Source: Candidatus Methylomicrobium oryzae
Lineage (GTDB): Bacteria; Pseudomonadota; Gammaproteobacteria; Methylococcales; Methylomonadaceae
Length of the DNA stretch: 64,000 nucleotides
Direction: 5' to 3'
NCBI RefSeq assembly: GCF_016745425.1
Contig: NZ_JAERVK010000006.1
Span: forward strand, 1 to 64,000
In this document: in pieces, positions 39,797 through 48,568 of the stretch
Numbering within the stretch: the first letter of the stretch is position 1
How the letters are laid out: each line of letters opens with the position of its first letter
Notes under the pieces: model-generated
The model's database searches: none
What the model was told of the DNA's origin: nothing
The model's input: the letters and a program-made list of their open reading frames with translations, nothing else
Translations under genes and position numbers: made by a program

Positions 39797-39854
39797 TGAC
39801 TGTTAATCACCGGGTCGGCGGTTCGAGCCCGTCCGGGGGAGCCAAATAAATCAA
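39797..39854 (+). repeat. attR: 58-bp direct repeat
   Basis: This is an exact copy of 27844-27901, including the 3' half of tRNA-Asn with CCA, but without the tRNA 5' half. It marks the right end of the island. Confidence 0.93.
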
Positions 39855-39885
39855 AGGCTTAGCGAGAAATCGCTAGGCCTTTTTT
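39855..39885 (+). terminator. Intrinsic terminator at attR
   Basis: AGGCTTAGCG at 39855-39864 pairs with CGCTAGGCCT at 39871-39880 (one G-T wobble) around AGAAAT, followed by TTTTT. It is probably the original terminator of the tRNA-Asn gene, displaced by the island. Confidence 0.82.
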
Positions 39886-40860
39886 ATTTCTGAGTCACCA
39901 ATAGGTCACCGCGAGAAATAGAAAGCAATAGTAATCAGCAGGACGCCCACCCTGCCCTTGCCCTGGCTAACCACGCAAACTTTTAGCTGTTCGCCCCTGC
40001 TATTCTCGCTATTCTGCTATTCCATCTTTGCTTCATCCCCTGTCTTTCGCGACATCGATAGCCTAGAGAGGATCAAGGGCCGGCTGCTATTCCTGCAATT
40101 CCGCCATTACTTGGCATTATTGTGGCGATTTTCAGTAGCAAGTATCCTGCTATTTTTGCTATCCCGCTATTTCTCGGCAGCACTGCGCCGAATTTTTCAA
40201 GCAAGCCCTTGCTATTCTTGCTTCTGCTATTTTCAGGATTTGCCACTCTGACTACTGCCAAAATCCCCCAGTTTTGACCGCAACTCGAACGCAACTTTTG
40301 CATTAAAAAACGAGCAAAAAGTTGCACTGTTTTTCGGATGTGATTGCGTATCGATTGCGCTCTGCGTTGAGCATGAAAGCCTTGAGTTTCGCGGCTTTCA
40401 GGCTGTGCGTTGCGTTAGCTGTTGCGGGTAATGTTGCGCCAAAATGCTGAAATGTTGCACGTTGCACCGTCATGGCAATGCAACGTGCAACTTTCTCATG
40501 CCGTCGGTCTCTTTGAAGCGGGGCCTTGACCGTTATCTGGTCATAGTCGAGACAAGCGGATAACGGAGCAACCATTCCGGTGGCGGATTATGCAAAGCAC
40601 GACAAACCAACCTCTTCCTGGCTGATGCCGAGCGGGTATGATAGGAGTTAAGGTGCAGAATTAGGATGGTCATAGCTTTACTCTCCATTCTGCCTGACAA
40701 AAGGCAAAAAACCCGCCGGGAGAGATAGCTTTTAATGACAAGAATGCTTAACGTTTGTTATCCGTCATAATCTAGCCAGCGTTTATGAGATGGATTTGAC
40801 AATAACTCACTTCTCCTATGTCAACTCTAAAATAAAAGGTGTCGGTATGCAGATACTCTC
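39886..40860. other. Intergenic region with GCTATT-rich repeats
   Basis: This stretch of about 1 kb has no firm gene. Between 40007 and 40240, GCTATT occurs about nine times in clusters. On the minus strand this reads as repeated Ile-Ala-Lys-type codons (NSGIAKIAGYLLLKIA), a style seen in proteins of P4-like elements, so it may be a relic of an older insertion at the same tRNA. An imperfect GTTGCACGTTGCA repeat lies near 40450-40490. Confidence 0.4.
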
Positions 40861-40878
40861 TCCTACAAAACGGCCGGC

Positions 40879-41415
40879 GTGTGCTTAAAAAAACGAACTC
40901 AAACCGCATCTTCGGAAAATGTGGATCATTCCGCTGACTTTGTCGCTTACATGGAAGATGTTCTGGAAGTTTATCAGCGGCCCTACCAGGCCGCGCGCCC
41001 GGTGGTCTGTCTGGACGGGACTTTCACCCAATTGATCGGTGAGGGGCGGAAACCGCTGCCGGCGGCGCCGGGCCAGGTGGAACGTTACGATAGCGTCTAT
41101 GTCCGCCAGGGTGTAGCCAGCCTGTATGACGCTTTCGCGCCGACAGAAGCCCGGCGGATCGCCGAACGCCGGAGATCCACCATACCCCAAAGCATGGCAA
41201 TTGGCTGGGATAGAACCGAAATCGAGTTAAGCGCGCTGACTCGCGATCTGCCGGAGCGCGTCGGGGAGCGGGCTGACTTAATTCGGCACTTGGTCGCGTG
41301 GACCCAGCGCCGTAACCAAGCCCAAGTAAAAGCCAACTGGCAGTTCACGGCGGCGGATGCTCGGATCAAACTCCGCAAGCTTTACCCCACCTTCGAGGTG
41401 GTGGCAGAGTACTAG
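40879..41415 (+). pseudogene. IS630-family transposase remnant
   Basis: The open frame gives the DDE-type core start (AARPVVCLDGTFTQLIGE, where family members have CxDE) and the C-terminal part (EIELSALTRDLPERVGERADLIRHLVAWTQRRNQAQVKANWQFT). The middle with the second catalytic Asp is missing after VASL. The segment from RRSTIPQS to WDR is read in the wrong frame; another frame there gives the expected EIHHTPKHGNWL. Internal deletion plus two frameshifts make it inactive. Terminal repeats were not found. Confidence 0.75.
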
Positions 41416-43031
41416 ATCGGATTTGTGATTTTTGAAATATGATAAATGGTACTTTTATAAGGACCTACCTGATGATGAGCTAATTCTTCAACTGCGTAAT
41501 TGGAATCTGATCGAACTTTTTCCAAAATTTGTTTAACGACACCACCACCATGGAGTATCCGTGTTGGAATATCGAGCATTAAAAAATCATCAGGAAAATC
41601 AGATGGATTGGAATCTATATAAGGTTTATTGACTAACAAAAAAATCTTTCTGGGCTTCTTTTTTAAATAACCCATGAGTGGACTCGACATGAAGTAGTAC
41701 TCACCACGGGTTACAAATACCGGTAATTCCTTTTGCAATTGGGCAAGACTGACAACACTATCATGCTGGATTTTATAAAAATCGATATACTCGTAGCTTC
41801 GTTCTACCAAACTAAAAGAATACATCTCACTTTCCAATAATGAAGGATAATAGCGTCCGTCTCGATTAGCTGAAAAAAAGAAAATCAACCCAACCAGAAA
41901 CACAACCAATACTTTATTCTCGCTAGCGATGGGCAAATTCTGACGATAAGCTCTAATAGCCAATAAGCCGGCATAAAGCGCACCCATCAATAATAACGGT
42001 AAAATCCAAATGTAATACCGAAGCAATGGGAAAAACAGGGTGCCGCTCAAGGGAATCGCTGCAATAAATCCTACAAAAATGATCGGGACTAGATAAACCG
42101 AAACAAGTAATCGCTGCGATATATCGCCACTGACCATATTCGAAATTGCGCTAATAGCATTGACTTGTTTGCCGGACTTCCAATTTAAGCTAAATACCCA
42201 CGGCATGACCAGCGCAACCGTCACGAGTAACTTCAAATCAGGTACAACATTCAGAGTAGAAAAAATGGAAATAAAATAGTAAAAATAGCCTTTTAGTCCA
42301 AGAGTATATTTTAATGTCGAGGAGAATATAAACTTAAACAGCTCAATACCGATAACGACTGCAATTAAACTGGTAACCCATATCATTTTATCCTTTCTGG
42401 ATATGAATTTATCAAAAAGTATGAGAATAACCAGAGAACTTATTAAGACGATGCCAAAGCTTTTTACCATGCAGGCTAATGCAGCCATAATTAGAGAAAT
42501 CAGCATGTAACGCGATGCCCAGGCACAAAGCGCACACATGAAGAATGCTGCCCCCGGAATCTCTGTATAAAGATAACCTGCCTGGACAAGAAATAACGGA
42601 TAAAAAAGAACGGTAAGCGTAATTAAAATGCCAAGTAACCGTCCAAATATCTTTGATGCAGCAAAGAATGTACACGTGAGTACCAAAGCTACAAAGAAAA
42701 ACTGCACAATATGAAGCGCGGGAAAAAAAAACTCCTGCTTACCTTTACCCAGTAAAATAAAAAGATACGTTATAAAACTGATGATACTCAAACTATGAAT
42801 ATTCGGCCCGCCATTGACATAGCCGTCCTGTCTCAAAAGGCCGAAAATATCGAAATCATGTTCATATAAGTAAATCGCTGAGGAAAAAACTGCAACACTA
42901 TCCCATACTGGCGGCATGTTTATTAACGCCATATTGAGTACCATGACCATTGCGAAAAAACTTATAAAAACAATAATCGACAGTCTAAATCGATTAAACA
43001 AGTCAAATACTTGATTAGTCAGCAAGGTCAT
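41412..43031 (-). CDS. Polytopic membrane glycosyltransferase (GT39/ArnT-like)
   Basis: This 539-residue protein has about ten TM segments followed by a C-terminal soluble part of about 130 residues (FVTRGEYYFMSSPLMGYL). An acidic pair lies early in the first external loop (PPVWDSVAVF, EHDFDIF), where GT-C enzymes have catalytic Asp. It is the last gene of the minus-strand sugar operon. GT-C enzymes use lipid-linked sugars as donors, so it would transfer the operon's sugar to LPS, teichoic-like polymer or protein outside the inner membrane. Sequence identity with ArnT is not evident; the call rests on topology and context. Confidence 0.75.
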   Translation of the reverse strand: MTLLTNQVFDLFNRFRLSIIVFISFFAMVMVLNMALINMPPVWDSVAVFSSAIYLYEHDFDIFGLLRQDGYVNGGPNIHSLSIISFITYLFILLGKGKQEFFFPALHIVQFFFVALVLTCTFFAASKIFGRLLGILITLTVLFYPLFLVQAGYLYTEIPGAAFFMCALCAWASRYMLISLIMAALACMVKSFGIVLISSLVILILFDKFISRKDKMIWVTSLIAVVIGIELFKFIFSSTLKYTLGLKGYFYYFISIFSTLNVVPDLKLLVTVALVMPWVFSLNWKSGKQVNAISAISNMVSGDISQRLLVSVYLVPIIFVGFIAAIPLSGTLFFPLLRYYIWILPLLLMGALYAGLLAIRAYRQNLPIASENKVLVVFLVGLIFFFSANRDGRYYPSLLESEMYSFSLVERSYEYIDFYKIQHDSVVSLAQLQKELPVFVTRGEYYFMSSPLMGYLKKKPRKIFLLVNKPYIDSNPSDFPDDFLMLDIPTRILHGGGVVKQILEKVRSDSNYAVEELAHHQVGPYKSTIYHISKITNPI

Positions 43032-43098
43032 TAATTCAGACTAATAATAAGAATATCAAGAAGGTTAAGGTTAATACAGGGAAAGTCTGCCCGAAAAA

Positions 43099-44238
43099 TC
43101 AACTTCGACCGTTAATTGAAGCGTTAAGAACTTCAACAACCTTAATTTGCTGCTGCTCAGTTATTCCAACCCAAAGAGGCAACCGGATTAGACGTTCTGA
43201 TTGACTGATAGTTACAGCAAGAGAACCATGCGCCCGTCCATAACGCAGGCCGCCTGGGGACGAATGCAGCGGAACATAATGAAATACAGCCCCAATATTA
43301 TGCCGTTTGAACTCGTCCAGTACCTTCTTCCGATCAATTCCTGGCGCAAGAAGCACATAATACATGTGAGCGTTGTGGTGACAGTTATTTGGTAAAATGG
43401 GGCGTCGAATGTAGCCGCTGGATTCCATGCCCTCAAGCAACTGATGGTAAAGATTCCAACTTAGCATTCGTTGTTGGGTGATTTGATCGGCTTCTTCTAG
43501 TTGAGCCCAGAGAAAAGCGGCAATTAATTCGCCAGGCAGAAACGAAGATCCAACCTCCTGCCAGGTATATTTATCTACTTCGCCACGGAAAAATCGGCTG
43601 CGGTCAGTCCCTTTTTCCCGAATGATCTCGGCACGCAAGGCTAATTCAGGATCGTTGACTAACAATGCTCCTCCCTCACCCGAGATCACATTCTTTGTCT
43701 CATGAAAACTGTAGGCGCCAAGGTCTCCGATTGTGCCCAATGCACGGTCCTGATAATACGCCATCACCCCTTGAGCGGCGTCCTCTACCACTTTTAAACC
43801 ATGATGTTTAGCGATAGTTATGATTGAGTCCATTTCACAGGCGACGCCAGCATAATGAACGGGTACTATCACTCTAGTACGAGGCGTAATGGCTGACTCG
43901 ATCAGATTCTGATCAAGATTTAGAGTATCCTCCACAATATCCACAAACACAGGAATGCCGCCTCTCAAAACAAAAGCATTGGCGGTAGAAACAAACGTAT
44001 ACGATGGCATGATGATCTCATCGCCCGGTTGAATATCCAGCAACAACGCCGCCATTTCCAACGCAGCCGTACACGAATGGGTTAATAATGCTTTTTTTGT
44101 CCCCGTTCTTTCTTCAAGCCAGGCATGACAACGCTTCGTGAATGGACCGTCGCCAGCCAGCATGCCATTGAAATGCGCTTCGGCAATCAGAGACAACTCT
44201 TTACCGGTCATAAATGGCTTGTTGAAGGATATGGTCAT
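43099..44238 (-). CDS. wecE: dTDP-4-amino-4,6-dideoxygalactose transaminase
   Basis: WecE/RffA converts dTDP-4-keto-6-deoxyglucose with glutamate to dTDP-4-amino-4,6-dideoxygalactose. The 379-residue PLP enzyme shows HSCTAALEMAALLLDIQPGDEIIMPSYTF, VPVHYAGVACEMD, VVEDAAQGVMAYY and the Schiff-base Lys in SFHETKNVISGEGGALL. The C-terminal HNAHMYYVLL and FHYVPLHSSPGG blocks match the family. It overlaps the methyltransferase gene by four bases. The dTDP-glucose synthesis genes are not in the window. Confidence 0.93.
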   Translation of the reverse strand: MTISFNKPFMTGKELSLIAEAHFNGMLAGDGPFTKRCHAWLEERTGTKKALLTHSCTAALEMAALLLDIQPGDEIIMPSYTFVSTANAFVLRGGIPVFVDIVEDTLNLDQNLIESAITPRTRVIVPVHYAGVACEMDSIITIAKHHGLKVVEDAAQGVMAYYQDRALGTIGDLGAYSFHETKNVISGEGGALLVNDPELALRAEIIREKGTDRSRFFRGEVDKYTWQEVGSSFLPGELIAAFLWAQLEEADQITQQRMLSWNLYHQLLEGMESSGYIRRPILPNNCHHNAHMYYVLLAPGIDRKKVLDEFKRHNIGAVFHYVPLHSSPGGLRYGRAHGSLAVTISQSERLIRLPLWVGITEQQQIKVVEVLNASINGRS

Positions 44239-45104
44239 GATACCTTCCTTGCAATAATCAATAGAGAGCCGCCGGCAGGAAAATTAATCTGATGGCGTAT
44301 TGCCAGTGCCTCTATGTCCATTATTTTTGCCAGTAGCCGATCGGCTAACTTGCCAATTTTAAGTTCGGTCAACGGATCGTGTATGTCATCTCCAGTCTTC
44401 CGTAATGTACGGGAAACCAGCATCAACGGTAACAGAAGAGACACGAAAGATGTCATGCGTTCTATTCGGAATCCAGCACCGGTGATTTTAGCTCGCAGAT
44501 CGCGCGCATTATAGCGGCGGACATGGCAGGCAAAATCATCCATTCCACTCCAAAGAAAATCGTGCTGGGGAACAGTCAACAAAACCCCACCGCCGGGTCG
44601 AACCGCCTGATTCATCTGGGACAGAACTCTTTCGTCTTCCTTGATATGCTCAAGCACATCGAACGCGCCGATCACATCAAACTCGTCGACATAAGGAATA
44701 TGTCTGGCATCCATCTGAAAAAGTTGAGCATCGGGGACACGACAGGCAGAATGTGTCAAGCCAGTGCTCGAGATTTCACTGCCCGATATTCTGACTTCGG
44801 GAAATCTTTTCGCTATGCCTTTCAAGACAAAACCGGTCCCGCAGCCGATCTCCAGAAAGGTCTCAATACCTGAAAAATAGTTCGCCATTGCCCATAATAT
44901 CAGACTATTTCTGGATCGGAACCAGAAGCTGCCCGCTTCGAGTTCAACCAATTCCTGAAAATGAACATCCTTGAAACCCGTATCGGCAGACAGTTCCGGG
45001 GCAAAAGTCAGAAAACCACCCTTTTTCTCAGGCTCGTTACCACAATAGGGGCACATCCAAATAGAATCAGTAAAAGTCTTTCTGCACCGCAAACAAAGCT
45101 TCAC
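44235..45104 (-). CDS. Class I SAM-dependent methyltransferase with N-terminal zinc ribbon
   Basis: This 289-residue protein begins with a CXXC...CXXC zinc ribbon (MKLCLRCRKTFTDSIWMCPYCG). The methyltransferase core has motif I FLEIGCGTGFVL, the FDVIGAFDVLEHIKEDE motif and GGGVLLTVPQHDFLWSGMDD. A hydrophobic segment (FVSLLLPLMLV) could associate with the membrane. In this operon it probably modifies the deoxy-sugar or the lipid carrier. The substrate is unknown. Both ends overlap neighbours by four bases. Confidence 0.87.
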   Translation of the reverse strand: MKLCLRCRKTFTDSIWMCPYCGNEPEKKGGFLTFAPELSADTGFKDVHFQELVELEAGSFWFRSRNSLILWAMANYFSGIETFLEIGCGTGFVLKGIAKRFPEVRISGSEISSTGLTHSACRVPDAQLFQMDARHIPYVDEFDVIGAFDVLEHIKEDERVLSQMNQAVRPGGGVLLTVPQHDFLWSGMDDFACHVRRYNARDLRAKITGAGFRIERMTSFVSLLLPLMLVSRTLRKTGDDIHDPLTELKIGKLADRLLAKIMDIEALAIRHQINFPAGGSLLIIARKVS

Positions 45105-45463
45105 CCTTGGCTTCCTATGGCTAGCCCCAGTATGACCAGAAGCAATCCGGCTAACTTTGGTGCAGTGATTGGCTCATTGAATAACAGAGCACTAAACAAC
45201 ATCACCAGAACGAAAGCCAAGCTCATGAAAGGGTAAGCATGACTCAATTGCAGTTTGGTCATCGCCGCCATCCAAGTTACCGAGGCAAGCAATGCGGCCA
45301 GAAAAGCGCTAATTACCCACGGATTGATTAACAAATTCAGCAGAAACCAAATCTTTTCTTTATTGGTCTTGGGAAAGAGTCCCGCCTCTAGGACTTGCCA
45401 CTTGATGGCTAGCTGGCCGTATACAGTCAATAATATAGTGCATAGGATATAAAAATAACTCAT
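45101..45463 (-). CDS. Small EamA/ArnE-like membrane transporter
   Basis: This 120-residue membrane protein has four TM helices (YFYILCTILLTVYGQLAIKW, VISAFLAALLASVTWMAAM, SHAYPFMSLAFVLVMLFSALLF, APKLAGLLLVILGLAIG). This is the ArnE/ArnF-like half-EamA layout. Such proteins flip undecaprenyl-linked aminosugars across the inner membrane. Its place between the acetyltransferase and methyltransferase genes, with four-base overlaps on both sides, fits that role. Only one subunit gene is present, so a homodimer is likely. Confidence 0.88.
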   Translation of the reverse strand: MSYFYILCTILLTVYGQLAIKWQVLEAGLFPKTNKEKIWFLLNLLINPWVISAFLAALLASVTWMAAMTKLQLSHAYPFMSLAFVLVMLFSALLFNEPITAPKLAGLLLVILGLAIGSQG

Positions 45464-46131
45464 TGGGTTAGCCGATGATAAAGATCTACGGGATTACGAA
45501 AGCGAAATCCTAAGGAAGCATAAAGATTCACCACTGCTAAATTTGTTGCAGAAACAGAACTCACCAATTCGTTACAACCGTTTTTGAACAAGGTTCTGCA
45601 GACCGGCGTCCAGAGTAATTTGGCTAGCCCTCGTCCGCGTAATGAGCGGGTAATGGCATGAAGCACCAACCGATTGCCATCTACTGCGATGAATCCGACT
45701 AATTCGCCGTGGAATAGCAAACCATAGACCTTGCCAGAATAGTGAAGTTGTCTGAGCCAGTCATCATAGCGCCTGTCGGCCCCATCCCTGGGCAGCTTGA
45801 AATCGCGATGAAAACGGCCATGAGTAAAAGCGCCGTGGCAAATTGCCAATAGGGGTTCCAGTTCAATATTCTTGCTTATACCGACTATAGGCGCTTCAAA
45901 AGCGATAAATTTTTCCGCAGTACAATAAGGCTCGATTAATGTGTCGCAGTAATAAAAACCGAATTCATGTAACGACTCCTTCGAGACCGTAGGATCGGCT
46001 CGAACCGTATAATGTCCAGAAATTCTGGCAGCCAGATCCAACGACTCCGGCGTAGGATCGGCAATTTCATAGGTATTTATATCGAATATTACACTGTCCC
46101 AAGGTGAGAGCTTAAAATTTGGTGGAAACAT
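45460..46131 (-). CDS. GNAT N-acetyltransferase (WecD-like)
   Basis: This 223-residue acetyltransferase has the GNAT acetyl-CoA signature LRGRGLAKLLWTPVC and a final SSVSATNLAVVNLYASLGFRF, typical of the fold. WecD acetylates the 4-amino group of dTDP-Fuc4N made by WecE, which stands in the same operon. I chose Met at 46131; an earlier one at 46191 would lie deeper in the preceding gene. The N-terminal 90 residues are less typical. The operon suggests acetylation of the aminosugar or of its lipid-linked form. Confidence 0.83.
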   Translation of the reverse strand: MFPPNFKLSPWDSVIFDINTYEIADPTPESLDLAARISGHYTVRADPTVSKESLHEFGFYYCDTLIEPYCTAEKFIAFEAPIVGISKNIELEPLLAICHGAFTHGRFHRDFKLPRDGADRRYDDWLRQLHYSGKVYGLLFHGELVGFIAVDGNRLVLHAITRSLRGRGLAKLLWTPVCRTLFKNGCNELVSSVSATNLAVVNLYASLGFRFRNPVDLYHRLTQ

Positions 46132-47053
46132 CTTTGAAAGTCGTCTGGCTGATGATATAAAGCGGCCGTCTTTTCGTTTCATCGAAGGCATTGCCTAGAT
46201 AGACGCCTAATATGCCGAGAATACTGATGATGATGCCGCCAAGAAAATATATTGATACGATCAGGCTGCTCCAACCCATGATGGGTGTGCCATATTCTAA
46301 TGCCAAATAGATAATGTAACCTCCATACCCAAAAGCCAGTGCAGAGATTAAGAAACCGAAGCGAATTGCCAGACGCAACGGTTTATCAGAATAGGCTACG
46401 ATAGTTTCGCTTGCCAGCTTCCAGAGTTTGCGAAACGTATATGTTGTCTGGCCTGCGAAGCGCTCATCGTGCTGAACATCGATACTGGCGGTCGGAAACC
46501 CCATCCAAGCAACTAAACCGCCGAAAAAACGTAGACGTTCGCGCATCGTACGAAAGCTGATAACCACCTTGCGCGAAATGATGCGAAAATTGCTAGTCTC
46601 GCCATCGTAATCCATTTCAGCAAGAAAGCGGAATACTTTATAGAATAACCAGGAATTAAAGCGCTTCAAGGCGGGATCGTTGCGTCGCCGACGTTTTGCC
46701 ATCACCACATCGAAGCCTTCCTGAGCTTTCTGATACAGCCTGGGAATTTCCTCGGGACGATCTTGTAGATCGCAGTCCATGACAACGACCCAATCGCCAT
46801 CACAATAATCCAGGCCGGCCGTAATGCCGTAGTGCTGACCGAAATTACGGCTGAATTGTATACCTTTCACCCGTTGATCCCTTTGCGCCATATCACTAAT
46901 CATCGGCCAAGAGTTGTCGCCTCCGCAGTCTTCCACGAGTATTATTTCGAAATCGTCCGTGACAGCTTCCAATGTTGCTACAAGGCGCCGGTATAACTCC
47001 TCCATGCAGTCTTCGGCTTTGTAAACTGGTATTACGACTGAAATATGTGCCAT
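46112..47053 (-). CDS. Glycosyltransferase family 2 (lipid-linked sugar synthase, ArnC/DPM1-like)
   Basis: This 313-residue GT2 enzyme has the fold start ISVVIPVYKAEDCMEELYRRL, the donor DXD-type block VVVMDCDLQDRPEEI and a C-terminal pair of TM helices (FGFLISALAFGYGGYIIYLAL, LIVSIYFLGGIIISILGILGVYLG) ending in ETKRRPLY. That is the layout of ArnC, GtrB and DPM1, which load a sugar onto undecaprenyl phosphate. It is the first gene of the operon and overlaps the acetyltransferase gene. It probably makes Und-P-linked aminosugar. Confidence 0.92.
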   Translation of the reverse strand: MAHISVVIPVYKAEDCMEELYRRLVATLEAVTDDFEIILVEDCGGDNSWPMISDMAQRDQRVKGIQFSRNFGQHYGITAGLDYCDGDWVVVMDCDLQDRPEEIPRLYQKAQEGFDVVMAKRRRRNDPALKRFNSWLFYKVFRFLAEMDYDGETSNFRIISRKVVISFRTMRERLRFFGGLVAWMGFPTASIDVQHDERFAGQTTYTFRKLWKLASETIVAYSDKPLRLAIRFGFLISALAFGYGGYIIYLALEYGTPIMGWSSLIVSIYFLGGIIISILGILGVYLGNAFDETKRRPLYIISQTTFKDVSTKF

Positions 47054-47470
47054 ATAGCTTCTTATTAACGGTACAGATATTAAGTGAGCATCAGAAAGTC
47101 AGTTTGTGTTATCTTGATAGCGCAAACCGTTGATTTACCGAATGACGATTACAAACGAACTCCGCGCGAAACACTTACCACCGATTTTTACCCATATGCT
47201 CCAACTTAAGGTATAACCTATTGCTTAAATATTGAAAAAAGAGGCACAGCCGCTACATAGAGAATTTTTTAACGGCGAACGTGAAAAGTCCGCGTATGAA
47301 GCAGCTACCTTGAATTGATACACTTTTTGAACAATTTGCGCAAGAGCTCCCTTCTACAGCAATTCTCATTTTAGCCCGACCACTGGTAAAGTTAGCGACG
47401 CTCTTGGCTAATTGGGTTTTCATCCAAGTCATATTCGCTCGCTGCATTTGAAAAACTCACCCAACCGAGC
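47054..47470. other. Upstream region of the sugar operon
   Basis: This 417-bp stretch should hold the operon promoter near 47060-47120. The rest shows only a doubtful minus-strand frame (47253-47447) that I do not accept. No repeats were recognised. Confidence 0.4.
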
Positions 47471-48201
47471 TTGACCCATTTCCTCAAGCAGACCTTTACC
47501 GACCAGCCCAATGCCTATAGTGGCAACGGTATTTATTTGCTCGGTTCTCGATTTATGCAACAAAGCCCAAGATATCCCAACCTTAATCTAATTCCGGCTA
47601 ATGCCGAAGCCGATGTAAATGATTTCGAAGTGAAGGGCAAGAGTATTGGCGCCAAGCAAGTGCAGATCCTGCTCGGCCAAACTGATGCACTTCTGACAAA
47701 ACACAGAGTCCAGGATGCCCGCAAAATTTTGGATCAACAGGCCACCGAGGTGCGGATTACTACGACAAGCATCCCATTAGATATATATCCTCTAACTATC
47801 AAAGACGCCGCCCACAGACAAAGGCAAAATGGGATGCCAAAGCTGCGTTATATGATGTGTTGAACACGCTTGTTAATACTACTGAAATATTCCCTTGCCA
47901 CTACTGTAAGCGGAATCGATATAAACGGGAGGCGTCAGAAATGGACCATAAAGACCGTTTATCCCAATAAGCCAGCCGGGAAGGAAGCCATTCTAAAATT
48001 GACCGATAATACAAAGAATCAATTGTTGCTAGCAGAAATATGGGGTTATGGTGACGGATGATTACAAGCTGCTTTATACAGCCGACGGTATAAAAGATGT
48101 TATTCATTTCAAAAATCCTCAACCGCCCGGGATAAGGTCAAAAATACGCTGTCAGATCTCAAAAACAAGGCAATTCACCTGATAAAACAATTCAACACGT
48201 A
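47471..48201 (+). other. Decayed coding region
   Basis: Several frames in sequence look protein-like but are each too short. 47471-47863 contains NAYSGNGIYLLGSRFMQQ and KGKSIGAKQVQILLGQTD. 47870-48061 contains KWTIKTVYPNKPAGKEAI. A third frame, 48052-48200, gives DDYKLLYTADGIKDVIHF. They could be pieces of one former gene broken by frameshifts. I recognise no family and no start signals. The rest to 48568 shows nothing. Confidence 0.3.
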
Positions 48202-48568
48202 AACAAGATTAGCCGAAAGAAAAACCCTTATAATTTTGGGGAAGTGGCGGTTTACTTGTACTATACCGCCATGCAGACTACATCAATTTCATATATGGTA
48301 GGCCGCCATCAATTACAGTAAGCTTGCGTAGCTCGAATTAGTGAATCAAAATCGTAGGAATGCAAATTTTCGAATTTGTACTAACAGTATCTACGAGCTA
48401 TATTTATTCTCAATTGATTTTCGCTTTTTGGGCTAAAGATGCTGTGGCTGATGCCGATAAATAGGCCAAACCTAACCTCTTTTGGATTAAATCGGTTCGA
48501 AATTGCCGGCGGCTAAATCTGCCGAATATCACAATTTAAGCATCGTAATTATTAAGGAGTACCTTCCC

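Larger units (their letters stand above)
27844..39854. mobile_element. tRNA-Asn genomic island (P4-like integrative element)
   Basis: A 12-kb island is bounded by an exact 58-bp direct repeat (27844-27901 and 39797-39854) that starts in the tRNA-Asn anticodon arm. It contains a tyrosine integrase, a coupled partner gene, a small DNA-binding protein and a D5/P4-type primase-helicase. It also contains a candidate origin palindrome, a dead IS200-type transposase and AT-rich cargo genes. I see no structural phage, conjugation or relaxase genes, so it fits a satellite-like or mobilisable element that would depend on a helper. The cargo's low GC (28.0-30.7 and 37.6-39.7 kb) contrasts with the integrase-primase core. 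Confidence 0.92.

Noticed and set aside
40303..40575. 90-codon minus-strand frame
   Set aside because: It has no start context and no family pattern, and it lies in a repeat-rich spacer.
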